Shown piece after piece: positions 1 through 9,800 of a stretch of 64,000 bases of DNA. The translations under genes and the position numbers were made by a program. Position 1 is the stretch's first letter. Each line of letters begins with the position of its first letter. Below the pieces are notes generated by a model, which ran no database searches, had not been told where the DNA came from, and was given only the letters and a program-made list of their open reading frames with translations. Source of the DNA: Amarolinea aalborgensis (GTDB lineage: Bacteria > Chloroflexota > Anaerolineae > SSC4 > Amarolineaceae); assembly GCF_900491745.1 (NCBI RefSeq), contig NZ_UETR01000004.1, forward strand, positions 1 through 64,000. Direction: 5' to 3'.

Positions 1-785
1 GTGGACAGCCCGACCTGGCTCTGCGCCTGTTGGCTGAAGCCCTGGCCCAGGGTTACTGGAGCGATCCGGACCAGATGGTGGAGGATGAGGATCTGCTCAC
101 GCTGCGGGGTGACGCCGAGTTCCAGCGCCTCCTCGACATCTGTCGCGGCCAGCAGGCGGCCGCCCAGCGCGCAGCGCGGCCCGAACTACACCTGCTGTGG
201 CCCACCGCCACAACGCCTGCACCCCTGCTGGTGGCCCTACATGGTAACCAGCACAACGCGGCCGACACGGCCCCCGCCTGGGAATCGCTGACCGCGGCGG
301 GCTGGTGCGTCGCGTTGCCGCAATCATCGCAGATGGCGAGTCCCAATGCCTTTGTGTGGAACGACATCGCCATTGCGACGGCCGAGATGCGGGCCCATGC
401 CGGGAATCTGCGTCAGGATCCCCGCATTGATTTCAACCACTGTGTCGTGGCCGGCTTTTCGATGGGCGCCCGGCAGGCGTTGTGGTCGGTGCTGGAAGGG
501 ATTTTTCCCGCGCACGGACTGATCATGCTCGGCCCCTGGTTGCCCGAATTATCGGCCTGGGCGCCGCGGTTGCCGCGCCTGGCGGAGACCGGCACGCGCA
601 CCTATGTCATCATCGGCGATGCCGATCACGCGTGTCTGCCGCACGCCGAAGCGCTGGTCGCCGCGCTGCGTGAGTACCGCCTCCCCTGTGAATTGGAGCT
701 GCACCCTGGCCTGCGGCACCGCTACCCACCTGATTTTGCGACCAGCCTGCGTCGCGCCTTGGCCTATTTTGGGGGCGTATCATGA
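1..785 (+). CDS. alpha/beta hydrolase, 5' end cut by window edge
   Basis: The frame is open from base 3, so the gene begins left of the window; a TTG at 30 is the first possible internal start but the residues before it are protein-like, so I treat it as partial. The N-terminal part (about residues 1-45) resembles the helical end of a tetratricopeptide region. A hydrolase domain follows, with a nucleophile elbow G-F-S-M-G whose Ser codon is 459-461, an Asp candidate in I-I-G-D-A-D-H near 615-630 and a His candidate in G-L-R-H-R near 710-720. This fits a carboxylesterase/phospholipase-type enzyme; the substrate is unknown. Its TGA overlaps the ATG of the next gene (ATGA at 782-785), so the two are probably translationally coupled. 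Confidence 0.75.
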   Translation, partial: GQPDLALRLLAEALAQGYWSDPDQMVEDEDLLTLRGDAEFQRLLDICRGQQAAAQRAARPELHLLWPTATTPAPLLVALHGNQHNAADTAPAWESLTAAGWCVALPQSSQMASPNAFVWNDIAIATAEMRAHAGNLRQDPRIDFNHCVVAGFSMGARQALWSVLEGIFPAHGLIMLGPWLPELSAWAPRLPRLAETGTRTYVIIGDADHACLPHAEALVAALREYRLPCELELHPGLRHRYPPDFATSLRRALAYFGGVS

Positions 786-1615
786 CCGAAGATATCATCG
801 CGACGCCGGCAGTCGGCGACGTGCACCGCCACGCCTATATGCCGTCGCAGTTCATCGAACCCAGGCATGTGGATGTTTGGGTTCCTCCTGGATTTGGGAC
901 TGAGGCCGCAACCCGCCATCCTGTGATTTACATGCAGGACGGCCAGAACCTCTTCGACCCGGCGTTAGCCAACACCGGTGTGGACTGGGGAGTGGCCGAG
1001 GCGATCACGCGCTTGCACACGGAACAGCAGCTCCCCGCGCCCATCGTGGTTGGCGTTTGGTGTACGCCTGAGCGCCGGCGTGAGTACATGCCGCAGAAGC
1101 CGTTGGAGATGCCCACAGCGCGCGCGCTGAGTGTACGCTTCGCCCGCGAATACGAAGGCCCGCCCAGCTCGGACGCGTATCTGCGGTTTTTGGTTGAGGA
1201 GCTCAAGCCCTTCATAGATGCCAGCTATCCAACCCTGCCCGACCAGCCGTCCACCTTCATCATGGGATCGAGCATGGGCGGTCTGCTCTCCCTCTATGCC
1301 CTGATTGAGTATCCGCATACCTTTGGCGGCGCGGGCTGCCTGTCCACGCACTGGCCGATCGGCGGCAGCATCCTGGTGGATGCCCTCGGCGCCGCGCTGC
1401 CGCCGCCAGCGACGCACAAACTCTACTTTGATTTTGGCACCGCCACGCTGGACGCCGACTATGAGCCGTACCAACGCCGCATGGACTCATGGATGGCCGC
1501 GGCCGGGTACACCCTGGGGCAGAACTGGCTAACCGAGAAGTTCGCCGGCGCCGAGCATAATGAAAGCGCCTGGCGCGCCCGCGTCCATATTCCCCTGCAG
1601 TTCCTCCTGGGCTAA
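782..1615 (+). CDS. esterase of the enterochelin-esterase/esterase D type
   Basis: A 277-residue alpha/beta hydrolase-fold protein. It shows the early strand motif V-I-Y-M-Q-D-G-Q-N, typical of the COG2819/COG2382 esterases, the nucleophile elbow G-S-S-M-G (Ser164) and a C-terminal H-N-E-S-A-W motif that supplies the likely catalytic His. There is no signal peptide, so it should be cytoplasmic. It overlaps the upstream hydrolase gene by four bases. Members hydrolyse siderophore, formylglutathione or acyl esters; nothing here fixes the substrate. Transcription converges on the ABC operon across a repeat-rich gap. Confidence 0.8.
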   Translation: MTEDIIATPAVGDVHRHAYMPSQFIEPRHVDVWVPPGFGTEAATRHPVIYMQDGQNLFDPALANTGVDWGVAEAITRLHTEQQLPAPIVVGVWCTPERRREYMPQKPLEMPTARALSVRFAREYEGPPSSDAYLRFLVEELKPFIDASYPTLPDQPSTFIMGSSMGGLLSLYALIEYPHTFGGAGCLSTHWPIGGSILVDALGAALPPPATHKLYFDFGTATLDADYEPYQRRMDSWMAAAGYTLGQNWLTEKFAGAEHNESAWRARVHIPLQFLLG

Positions 1616-1784
1616 CTTGAAAATAGGCCGCGGATGAACACGGATCGCCACGGATTGCCTGTTTTCATCCACGGTTGTGCGCCCCGCGCATGGATAACTA
1701 ACCTGAAAATAGGCCGCGGATGAACACGGATCGCCGCGGATTGTCTGTTTTCATTCCTGGTTGTGCGCCCCGCGCACGGGCAAC
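1613..1784. repeat. two tandem copies of an 86-bp intergenic unit
   Basis: The block starting TAACTTGAAAATAGG at 1613 recurs at 1699 as TAACCTGAAAATAGG, giving a period of 86 bases. The copies share the segments GCCGCGGATGAACACGGATC and TTGTGCGCCCCGCGCA (1675 and 1761) with a few point differences. The first copy begins at the stop codon of the esterase gene. No open frame or terminator-like hairpin is evident. Confidence 0.8.
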
Positions 1785-1809
1785 CAGAACGGCCGCGGTC
1801 AGAGACCAC

Positions 1810-1849
1810 GGTCTCCAATCTCTGGTCTCCAATCTCTGGTCTCCAATCT
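1810..1849. repeat. three 14-bp direct repeats of GGTCTCCAATCTCT
   Basis: Copies start at 1810, 1824 and 1838, the last incomplete. A degenerate relative of the same phrase appears near 5427-5463 upstream of the exporter operon, so this short word is repeated in intergenic DNA of this genome. There are no spacers, so it is not CRISPR-like. Confidence 0.75.
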
Positions 1850-1854
1850 CCGTC

Positions 1855-3054
1855 CTATTCGTAGCGGAAACGTCGCACGCCGATGAGAAAGAAGACGGCG
1901 GCAAAGCCCAGCAGTACAGCTATTTCAGGCCAAATGCCCGTCAGGCCCTCCCCGCGCATCACCAAATCGGTCATGCCGCGCATGGCCCAGGTGGTCGGCA
2001 GGATGTGAACGATGGTGCGCACGGTCGGTGGGAAGACTTCCAGCGGCCACATGCAGCCGCCTAGCATACCCATCGTCATGCCCAGCATGATGCTCAGGCC
2101 GTTGGCCTGGCTCGGCGTCTTGACAAACGCACCCAGCATCGTGCCGAAGGCGACGGATGCCAGACCAAACGTGATCAGGAGCAGCAGCAGCGCCAATGGC
2201 GATTGGCCCCAGTTGACCTTGAGCACGAAGAAGCCAAAGCCGGCCAGGAGCAGCATCTGCACCAGGCCAAGGCTGAGCTGTCCGCCAATCGTGCCTAGCA
2301 GATACACGCCGCGCGTCACCGGCATGGTGAACAAGCGGCGCAACGTACCGGTGGACCGTTCGATCGCAAACAACTCCGACGCGCCCAGCAGTGGAATGAA
2401 GACCCAGACGATCAGTTGGCCGGCCGACGCGTGCGCCGTGCCGTCGAAGGGTCGGGTGCTGGCCGCGGCCGCCGGACGGATGATCTCCACCCGCGAGGGC
2501 GCGGCGTCCAACGCCTGCCGTGCGGCCGCCAGGCTCGATTCAAAATAGGCGCGACGGGCGGCGTCGTTGGCAAATGGGCGCACGCGCGCAGCCTCTTCCA
2601 CGCTCAGGGTGGCCGCGGTCAACGCCTGGCTGACGCGTTCAGTCGCGGCGCGAATCCCCTGCTCGGCCGCCAGGTAATTGGTATTGGTGCGATCACTGCG
2701 CACCTCCACGGTGAGCGGCTGGCCGGCTTGCAGCGCAGCCTCGAAGCCGGCCGGCATGACCAGCAGGGTGACGGCCTCGCGCTGCAAGAAACGCGCTTCG
2801 GCGTCGGCGCGCGTGGTCTCCAGCGGCCGCACGGCTGTGGACTGCGTCAACCGCGCCAGCAGCTCGCCGGCCAGCGCGCTGTGATCTTCGTTGACCACCA
2901 ACACCGGAATGCGATTGTCGCCGCCCTGCGTGCTGCTGAAGCCGGCCACGATGTACGTAAACAGGATCGGCAGCGCCAGGAAAAAGATCAGCTCGATCGG
3001 ACTGGCAAAGCGCAGGAGAATATCCTTGCGCATGATCGCGAGAATTTTGTGCAT
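1855..3054 (-). CDS. ABC-2 type transporter permease
   Basis: A 399-residue membrane protein with the ABC-2 exporter architecture: one N-terminal membrane helix (about residues 20-40), a large extracytoplasmic domain (about 45-215), then five hydrophobic segments to the C terminus. The motif M-G-M-L-G-G-C-M-W-P near residue 330 is typical of the YhfS/YhaP-like ABC-2 permeases. GGAG lies seven bases before the ATG. It is the last gene of a three-gene operon, 14 bases after a second permease and behind the ATPase gene, so the complex is probably a heterodimeric exporter. The substrate is unknown; lipids, antibiotics and polysaccharides are all possible for the family. Confidence 0.85.
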   Translation of the reverse strand: MHKILAIMRKDILLRFASPIELIFFLALPILFTYIVAGFSSTQGGDNRIPVLVVNEDHSALAGELLARLTQSTAVRPLETTRADAEARFLQREAVTLLVMPAGFEAALQAGQPLTVEVRSDRTNTNYLAAEQGIRAATERVSQALTAATLSVEEAARVRPFANDAARRAYFESSLAAARQALDAAPSRVEIIRPAAAASTRPFDGTAHASAGQLIVWVFIPLLGASELFAIERSTGTLRRLFTMPVTRGVYLLGTIGGQLSLGLVQMLLLAGFGFFVLKVNWGQSPLALLLLLITFGLASVAFGTMLGAFVKTPSQANGLSIMLGMTMGMLGGCMWPLEVFPPTVRTIVHILPTTWAMRGMTDLVMRGEGLTGIWPEIAVLLGFAAVFFLIGVRRFRYE

Positions 3055-3068
3055 GGTTATCTCCTGGT

Positions 3069-4331
3069 CTAGCGACTGAGCAGGCCTTTGCGCCGAAAGA
3101 TCAGGATGGCGATGACCAGGAGCGTCACGGCCATCACCAACAGCGCGGCAATCATCGGCAGAAGATCAGACAAGGTTCCACCCTGCGCCAGCCGCGTGAA
3201 GCCGTCCTGCGCCCAACGATTTGGCGTCAGGCGGGCCAGCAGCGCCAGCGGGCCTTGCGGCGCGGCGCCGCCAAAGAAGCTGCCGCCGAGCAGGCCGAAG
3301 AGCAGAGCCAGGGCCATGCCCAGGCCAGAAACCTGACCGGGTTGGCGGGCCACGGCTGCCAACAGCATGCCCCAGCCGGTGGCTGCGGTCACCGCGGCGA
3401 TGATCAACGGCGCCAGGGCCAGCGGATCACCCCAGCGCAGGCCAAAGAGCAGCGTACTGCTGCCGATCAAGATCGTCATCTGCGCGAGACCGATCAAGAA
3501 GGCGCCGAGCATTTTGCCTGCAAGCGCCTGGCCGGCGCCAGTCGGGCTGGTCAAGAGTCGGGCCAACGTGCCCTCGCGCTGTTCGGCCAGCAGGCTGCGG
3601 CCGCCCAGGCTGACGGTGTACATCAAGAAGAGTAGAGCCATGCCGGGCGCTAACACGGCCAGCGGGTCGAACTCCTGCGGCTGCGGCGCTGAGCGGTCCT
3701 GGCTGGCCGCCAGCGCGATGCGTGGGGCGCTGTCGCCCTGCGCCAGCAGGCGCGCGCCCATCGCCTGCGCCGCCGCACCGATGTCGGCCGGCTGCACGAG
3801 GCCGTGGGCGAGCAGTTCATTGATGGCCACCAGGCTGCTGACGCGCCCGGTTTCCACCCGGCTGATGAAGGCATCTACCACCGACTGGATGATCCCGCCG
3901 CTCAAGGGCCGCGCCGGGCTGAGAATCACCTGAATGGGCACGACCGTGCTGGCGGCGGCGGCCGCGGCCGTGCGCGGGATGATGCTGTCGCTGAAGCCGG
4001 CCGGGATGATGACAGCTCCGGCTACCTCATTGGCGGCGACCTGCGCACGCGCCGCCTCCGGGTCGCCGCCGGTGGTTGGCGCCAGCAGCCCGCTCAGCTC
4101 TGGCGAGGCGAAGACATTCACCAGCGCCCGGCCCAATGCGCCGTCGTCCTGGTTGATGAGGATTAGCGGCACGTCCTGGATGCCGGTGGTGTCGCCGCCG
4201 GAAAAACGGCCGGTGACCAGCCCCATGCCCAGGGTCAGGGCAAAGGGCGCGGCGAGCATCAGGATGAGCGCCGCGCGGTCACGAAAGATGACGGTCAGGT
4301 CTTTCCAGCCGATGAAGAGAATTTTGCGCAT
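3069..4331 (-). CDS. ABC-2 type transporter permease
   Basis: A 420-residue permease with the same layout as its downstream neighbour: an N-terminal membrane helix, a long extracytoplasmic segment to about residue 230, and a block of hydrophobic helices at 240-420 containing L-L-G-G-S-F-F-G. GGAGG sits seven bases before the start. It lies 13 bases behind the ATPase gene and 14 before the second permease. The two permeases differ enough in sequence to suggest distinct half-transporters rather than a recent duplication. Confidence 0.85.
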   Translation of the reverse strand: MRKILFIGWKDLTVIFRDRAALILMLAAPFALTLGMGLVTGRFSGGDTTGIQDVPLILINQDDGALGRALVNVFASPELSGLLAPTTGGDPEAARAQVAANEVAGAVIIPAGFSDSIIPRTAAAAAASTVVPIQVILSPARPLSGGIIQSVVDAFISRVETGRVSSLVAINELLAHGLVQPADIGAAAQAMGARLLAQGDSAPRIALAASQDRSAPQPQEFDPLAVLAPGMALLFLMYTVSLGGRSLLAEQREGTLARLLTSPTGAGQALAGKMLGAFLIGLAQMTILIGSSTLLFGLRWGDPLALAPLIIAAVTAATGWGMLLAAVARQPGQVSGLGMALALLFGLLGGSFFGGAAPQGPLALLARLTPNRWAQDGFTRLAQGGTLSDLLPMIAALLVMAVTLLVIAILIFRRKGLLSR

Positions 4332-4344
4332 GAGATGCCTCCGC

Positions 4345-5289
4345 TCAGTCGCGCAGCGCGCGACCGGTCAGGTGCAGGAAGACGGCTTCCAGGTTTGGCT
4401 CTTGCATGTCCACCGAACGAATCTTGACCTGCAGTTGATCGGCTTTGACGATCACCGGCGATATGGCGGTTTCCGCTTCGGGGACCAGCAAGATTAGCTC
4501 GCGGTCACGGGTTGAAACCTGCAAAACGTCGGGCAGGGTGCGCAGCGCCGCGGCCAGGGTTTCGACATCGGCGCCTTCAGCCAGGTGCAGGCGGAGTGTG
4601 TCCTGCTGGCCGATCATCTTGGTCAATTCGGCCTGAGCCCCCAGTGCGATCAACTGGCCGTGGTCAATGATGCCAACCCGGTGGGACAGCTCCTCCGCCT
4701 CTTCCATGTAGTGCGTGGTGTATAGGATGGTCATGCCCTGGCGGTTCAGCTCTTTGATGGAGTCGAGGATGTTTCGTCGGCTCTGTGGGTCAATGCCCAC
4801 GGTTGGCTCGTCCATGAAAAGGATGCGCGGTTCGTGCAAGAGACCGACGCCGATGTTGACCCGGCGTTTCATGCCGCCAGAATAGGTCTTGACGCGTTGG
4901 TTGGACTTCTCGCGCATGCCGATCTGCGCCAGCACCTCGTCCACGCGGCGCTTTAGCGCGGCGCCGGACATGCCCGCCATGCGGCCCCAGAACATCAGAT
5001 TCTCGCGCGCACTCAGGTCTTCATACAGGGCAATCTCCTGCGGCACAACCCCAATCACGCGCTTGACCTCCATCGGCTGCCGGCGGATGGAATGACCGGC
5101 AACGGACGCATCGCCTGCGGATGGTTCCAGCAGGCAGGAGAGCATCGAAATCGTGGTGGTTTTGCCCGCGCCGTTGGGGCCAAGCAGGCTGAACACTTCG
5201 CCTTCCTCGATAGCAAAGGAAACGTCCTTGACGGCCTGATTGTCGCCGTAGTTCTTCTGGAGATGAGTGACTTCGACGATCGTTGACAT
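4345..5289 (-). CDS. ABC transporter ATP-binding protein
   Basis: A 314-residue nucleotide-binding subunit with every expected motif: Walker A G-P-N-G-A-G-K-T-T (37-45), Q-loop in V-V-P-Q-E (81-85), signature Y-S-G-G-M-K (136-141), Walker B I-L-F-M-D-E-P-T (156-163) and the switch His193. The region after about 220 is the C-terminal extension common in ABC-2 (CcmA/DrrA-type) ATPases. It is the first gene of the exporter operon and energises the two permeases that follow. AAAGGA precedes the start. No clear sigma-70 promoter was found in the short-repeat leader. Confidence 0.93.
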   Translation of the reverse strand: MSTIVEVTHLQKNYGDNQAVKDVSFAIEEGEVFSLLGPNGAGKTTTISMLSCLLEPSAGDASVAGHSIRRQPMEVKRVIGVVPQEIALYEDLSARENLMFWGRMAGMSGAALKRRVDEVLAQIGMREKSNQRVKTYSGGMKRRVNIGVGLLHEPRILFMDEPTVGIDPQSRRNILDSIKELNRQGMTILYTTHYMEEAEELSHRVGIIDHGQLIALGAQAELTKMIGQQDTLRLHLAEGADVETLAAALRTLPDVLQVSTRDRELILLVPEAETAISPVIVKADQLQVKIRSVDMQEPNLEAVFLHLTGRALRD

Positions 5290-5303
5290 AGGAAATCCTT
5301 TCC

Positions 5304-5463
5304 AAGCGCAGAGTGCAAAGCGCAGAGTACAAAGTGCAAAGCTTGCTGTGATTGAGGAGATTACAGGATGAGGCGGGGTGGCAACGATGCGCCGAAGGTC
5401 ATGCGCCGGCAGAAAGTCGTGGCAAATCTCCGGTCTCTGGTCTCAGGCCTCCGGTCTCCAACC
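5304..5463. repeat. short degenerate repeats upstream of the exporter operon
   Basis: AAGCGCAGAGTGCA (5304-5317) is followed directly by AAGCGCAGAGTACA (5318-5331) and a third decayed copy. Further on, near 5427-5463, the words CTCCGGTCTCTGGTCTC and CTCCGGTCTCCAACCTC echo the GGTCTCCAATCTCT repeat at 1810. The gap 5290-5492 holds nothing else that I recognise. Confidence 0.6.
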
Positions 5464-5492
5464 TCCTCGTGTAATGCCCCGTGCGGCGGCGT

Positions 5493-6860
5493 TCAGCGCA
5501 CGCAGAAGCGGCCGCGGCCGGGCTGCCCAATGAACTGACCCTGGTCAACGATCACATCCCCGCGGCTGATGGTGGCGACCGGATAACCGCTGACCTGGAT
5601 GCCTTCATATTGGCTGTACGGAATGGCGGAGTGGAGCGCGGCCTGGCTGAGCGTGACCTGGCGCGTAGGGTCGAAGAGGACGATGTCGGCATCCGCGCCG
5701 GGAAGCAGCTCGCCTTTGCCCCGCAGCCCGAAGAGGCGTGCGGGTGCGGTGCAGCACAGCTCGACCCAGCGCGTGCGGCTGATCTGCCCGCGGCGTACGC
5801 CGAAGGTGTGCATGAGCGCCAGGCGGGTCTCGATGCCGGAGATGCCGCCGGCCGTGCGCGTGAAATTAGCCGCGCCGGCCTGCTTCTGCTCATCAGGGTG
5901 CGGGCAGTGGTCGGTAGAGATGACGTCGAGGCCGCGACCGGCGACGGCCCGCCAGAGCGCCTCTTGTTCCACCTGGCCGCGGATGGGCGGCTGACACAGG
6001 AAGCGCAGCGCTTCGGGCAGAGGGCGCAAATACGCGGCGTCGTCCAGAACCAGGTAGTGTGGGCAGGTCTCACCGAAAGCGATTTGCCCGCGCGCCCGCG
6101 CCATGCCCAGGGCATGAACCGCTTCCGCGCATGAGATGTGGAAGATGAGCACGCGCGCGCCAGTCAGCCGCGCCAGAGCCAGCACGCGGTGCACCGCTTC
6201 GCCTTCGGTAATGGCCGGCCGGCTGGCGGGATGCCAGCGCGGTTCCACCTGACCTGCGGCCACGAAGCGCCGCGTCAACGTCTGAATGACCGGCCAGTTC
6301 TCAGCGTGCACGACGGCCAGTCCATCCACGGCGGCCACGGCTTCCAGCGCCTGCAGCAGGGCGTCGTCGGGCAGGTAATAGCCGGGATAAGCGGTGTAGA
6401 GCTTGAAGGAGTAGCAGCCGGCCTCGCGTGCTAGTGGCACTTCCTCGCGCCAGGCCGGGCGCGCAGCAATCATGGGGCCGGTCAAGGTCATGTGCAGGCC
6501 GTAGTCAATCACCACGCGGCCCTCGGCCTCACCGCGGCGTTCGGCCAATGCGGCCAACAGCGGCTGGTCTGGCCGGGGATCCACGAAGTCTACGATGCTG
6601 GTCACGCCGCCGTACGCGGCGGCCAGCGTGCCCTGGTAAAAATCATCGGCCGTGCGGCCATAGGCGGTGTGCAGGCTCAGATGGACATGGCCGTCCACCG
6701 CGCCCGGCAGGACATAGAGACCATCTGCATCGAGCGTGCGCCGGCCGCTGAGGCCATGACCGATGGCGGCGATCTTCTCGCCCTCAATCGCCACATCGGC
6801 TGTCAGTTCATGGGTGGCCGTGATCACGCGGCCCGCGCGAATCACCAAATCGTAGGGCAC
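5493..6860 (-). CDS. dihydropyrimidinase / D-hydantoinase family amidohydrolase
   Basis: A cyclic-amide hydrolase of the amidohydrolase superfamily, 455 residues from the GTG at 6860. I prefer this start because AGAGAGG lies just upstream and it avoids overlap with dnaE; an ATG at 6899 would overlap dnaE. The binuclear metal ligands are all visible: D-G-H-V-H (His58, His60), the carboxylated Lys153 in S-F-K-L-Y, His185 (V-V-H-A-E), His241 (I-F-H-I-S) and Asp317 (I-S-T-D-H). It should open dihydrouracil, hydantoin or a related ring. Allantoinase or a phenylhydantoinase are alternatives. It follows dnaE by 13 bases without obvious functional linkage. Confidence 0.88.
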   Translation of the reverse strand: MPYDLVIRAGRVITATHELTADVAIEGEKIAAIGHGLSGRRTLDADGLYVLPGAVDGHVHLSLHTAYGRTADDFYQGTLAAAYGGVTSIVDFVDPRPDQPLLAALAERRGEAEGRVVIDYGLHMTLTGPMIAARPAWREEVPLAREAGCYSFKLYTAYPGYYLPDDALLQALEAVAAVDGLAVVHAENWPVIQTLTRRFVAAGQVEPRWHPASRPAITEGEAVHRVLALARLTGARVLIFHISCAEAVHALGMARARGQIAFGETCPHYLVLDDAAYLRPLPEALRFLCQPPIRGQVEQEALWRAVAGRGLDVISTDHCPHPDEQKQAGAANFTRTAGGISGIETRLALMHTFGVRRGQISRTRWVELCCTAPARLFGLRGKGELLPGADADIVLFDPTRQVTLSQAALHSAIPYSQYEGIQVSGYPVATISRGDVIVDQGQFIGQPGRGRFCVR

Positions 6861-6873
6861 TCGCTTACCTCTC

Positions 6874-9800
6874 TTAGACCGACTCGACGCGCAGGCCATC
6901 CCAGCCGACGATGCGCGCCAATTCGGCCTGCAGCGCCGGGCTGCACGTGGTGGGATCGTTGGGGAAATCGAGCATCATGCGCTGCGCGCCCTGGGTCAGA
7001 TAGAGCACAAAATGGTCCCGGCTCTGAGCATCCCGATGGCGCCGCATGACATCGTAAATTTGCCCCAAACGTCGTTTGTCTTCTTCTGCGCTGCTGCTGC
7101 GCAAAACGGTCACATGCACCTTGCGCAGGGGAGGCGCTTCGGTTGCTGCATCCGCCAGCTCACGCCCCCCGTCGTACAGCGTCATCGGCGCGTCCGCAAT
7201 CACCCGCACGGGCGCTGCCGTCACCGCCGGCGCAGCCGCCATGGTCTGTGGAACGCTGCGCGGGGCCTGTGGCGTGGCTGCGGCTTGTGTGTGTGCAGTC
7301 GCCTGGCCGCTCACCGCCGTCAGCTGCGCCGTAGTTTGTCTGTCCATGACCTCTTGGCCGCCAAGCGGCGCTGTTGGCTCAGGAGCAGCCTGCCAACCAT
7401 TGTCGTCGTCATCGTCGTCGGTCATCAGCAGCGCGGGCATGTCGTCGTCATCTTCCTCATCGCCGCCTGCGTCGCCGAAGTTGTACCAGGCGCCGGCAAT
7501 CGGCCCGCCGCTGCCAATCTTCTCACGCGGCAAGGGCGCGGCCGCGTCTGGACGGCTGGGGCCAAACTGGGCGTCGTACACTTTGCCATTTCCAGTCGCA
7601 CTCGTCGCACGGCTTGCCTGGCTGGGCGGCCGCATCGCCGCGCCGTCCAGCAAGATCTTCGCCCGATCCACATAGTCCTGCACCACGTCCACCAAAATGC
7701 TGACCCGACCGCCGTCGCGCGCATCCACCTTGCCGCGCACCAGCACGACCTTCTCCAGCGCCAGGCGGTCGCGCACCTCGGCATACGTGCGCGGGAAAAT
7801 GGTCAACTCTACGGAGCCGCCCAGGTCTTCCAATGTGCAGAAGCCCATGGGCTCGCCCTTCTTGGTGACGATTTGCTTGATTTCGGTCAACATGCCGATC
7901 AGGAGCAGCGACTGGCCGGCCCTGGTCGCGTCCACCGCGCCGCATTGGCAGGTGACCAGGTCGCTGACATCCACCGTGATCTGCTGCAGTGGATGCGACG
8001 AGGCGTAGACGCCTAGCAGCTCCTTTTCCCAAGTGAGCCGCTCGCGTGACTTGGCTGCATCCACCTTGGGCAGGCGAATCTTGGTCATGGCGTGGCCTGC
8101 GCCGCTGCTCTTGCCGCTGAAGAGGTCGAAGATGCTCATCTGCCCCACCTCTTTGGCTTCGTGCGCGGCCGCGCTTTCGCCCATCATGCCATCTACGGCC
8201 GCCAGCAGTTGCGCGCGCTCGCCAAAGTCATCCAGCGCGCCGACTTTGATCAAACACTCCAACGGTCGCCGCGTCACCTTGCGCAGGTCGACGCGCTGGC
8301 ACAAATCCTCCAGCGACCTGAACGGTCCGCCGGCCTGCCGCGCCTCCAGGATCGTCTCCACCGGCCCTTCGCCCACGTTTTTGACGGCCGCCAGGCCAAA
8401 GCGAATCGCCGCGCCGCGTGGAATGGGGAAGTGGTAGGCGATGTGCGTATCGTGGCCCACGGGCGGCGGCGTATCGGCCGGCCGCTGCTCAATGGTGAAA
8501 TCGAGACCGCTGGCGTTCAGCGCCGGCGATAGCACTTCGATGCCCATGCGGCGGCACTCGGTGATGAAATTGGTCACCTTGTCGCTCTTGTCGCGCTCCA
8601 CCAGGAGCTGCGCGGCCATGAATTCCAGCGGATAGTGCGCCTTGAGGTACGCCGTCTGCACACAGATCACCGCGTAGTCGGCCGCGTGCGCGCGGTTGAA
8701 ACCGTAGCGCGCAAAGCCCTCCAGCGCGTCCCAAATCTTGTCGGCCTCCTCATGCGTCAGCCCCGAGGTGCGGGCGGTGCCCTGGGCAAACTTGGCGCGC
8801 TCCTTCTCGATCACATCCGCTTTCTTCTTGGAGATCGCGCGGCGCACGAGGTCCGCCTCGCCCGCCGTGTAGCCGGCCACCAGGGTCAGGAGCTGAATTA
8901 TCTGCTCCTGATAGATGCAAACCCCGTAAGTCTCACCCAGAATCGGTTCTAGAGCGGGGTGGACATACTCCGGCTTTTTGCGGCCGTGCAGGCAGGCGAT
9001 GTACTCTGGGATGAAGTCCATGGGGCCGGGGCGATAGAGCGAAATCGCGGCGACGATGTTGTTGAACTCGTGCGGCTGCATCTCCGTCAGGACGCGGCGC
9101 ATGCCTGCGCCTTCCACCTGGAAAACGCCGGCCACTTCACCGCTGGCGAGCAGCTTGTACGATTCTACGTCGTCGAGGGGAATGTTGTCCAGCGTGTAGC
9201 GCACGCCGTGCCGTTCGGCAATCAGCCGCGTGGCCTCGCGCATGACGCTGAGCGTTGAGAGGCCGAGGAAGTCCACCTTGAGCAGGCCGATGGACTCCAG
9301 CACCGGGAACTCATACTGCGTCACCATCTTCGTGATGGCCGACTTCTGCGGACGCATGAGCGGCGTGTAGTGAATGAGCGGCTTGTCGGCTACAATGACG
9401 GCCGCGGCGTGAATCGAGGCATGGCGCGCCACGCCTTCGATCAGGCTGGCGGTCTCCAGCAGCTCCCTGACCTGAGCCTGTTCATCGTAGCTCTGCTTGA
9501 GATCGGGAATCTGCTCCAACGCCTCTTTGATGCTGACCGGCTTGCCGGGGATGTTGGGGATCATCTTGGCAACGCGATCCACCTCAGGCAGCGGAATCTC
9601 CATCACGCGGCCCACGTCGCGCACTGCGGCCCGCGCCTTCATGCGGCCAAAGGTGACGATCTGCGCCACTTGATCTTCGCCGTAACGGGCGATGGTGTAG
9701 CGGATCATCTCTTCGCGCTGATCGTCCGGGAAGTCGAGGTCGAAGTCCGGCATGGAGACGCGGCCCGGATTGAGGAAACGCTCGAAGATCAGGTTGTTGG

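Noticed and set aside
1810..1849. CRISPR-like array
   Set aside because: Direct repeats of 14 bases follow each other without spacers, and no cas genes are near.
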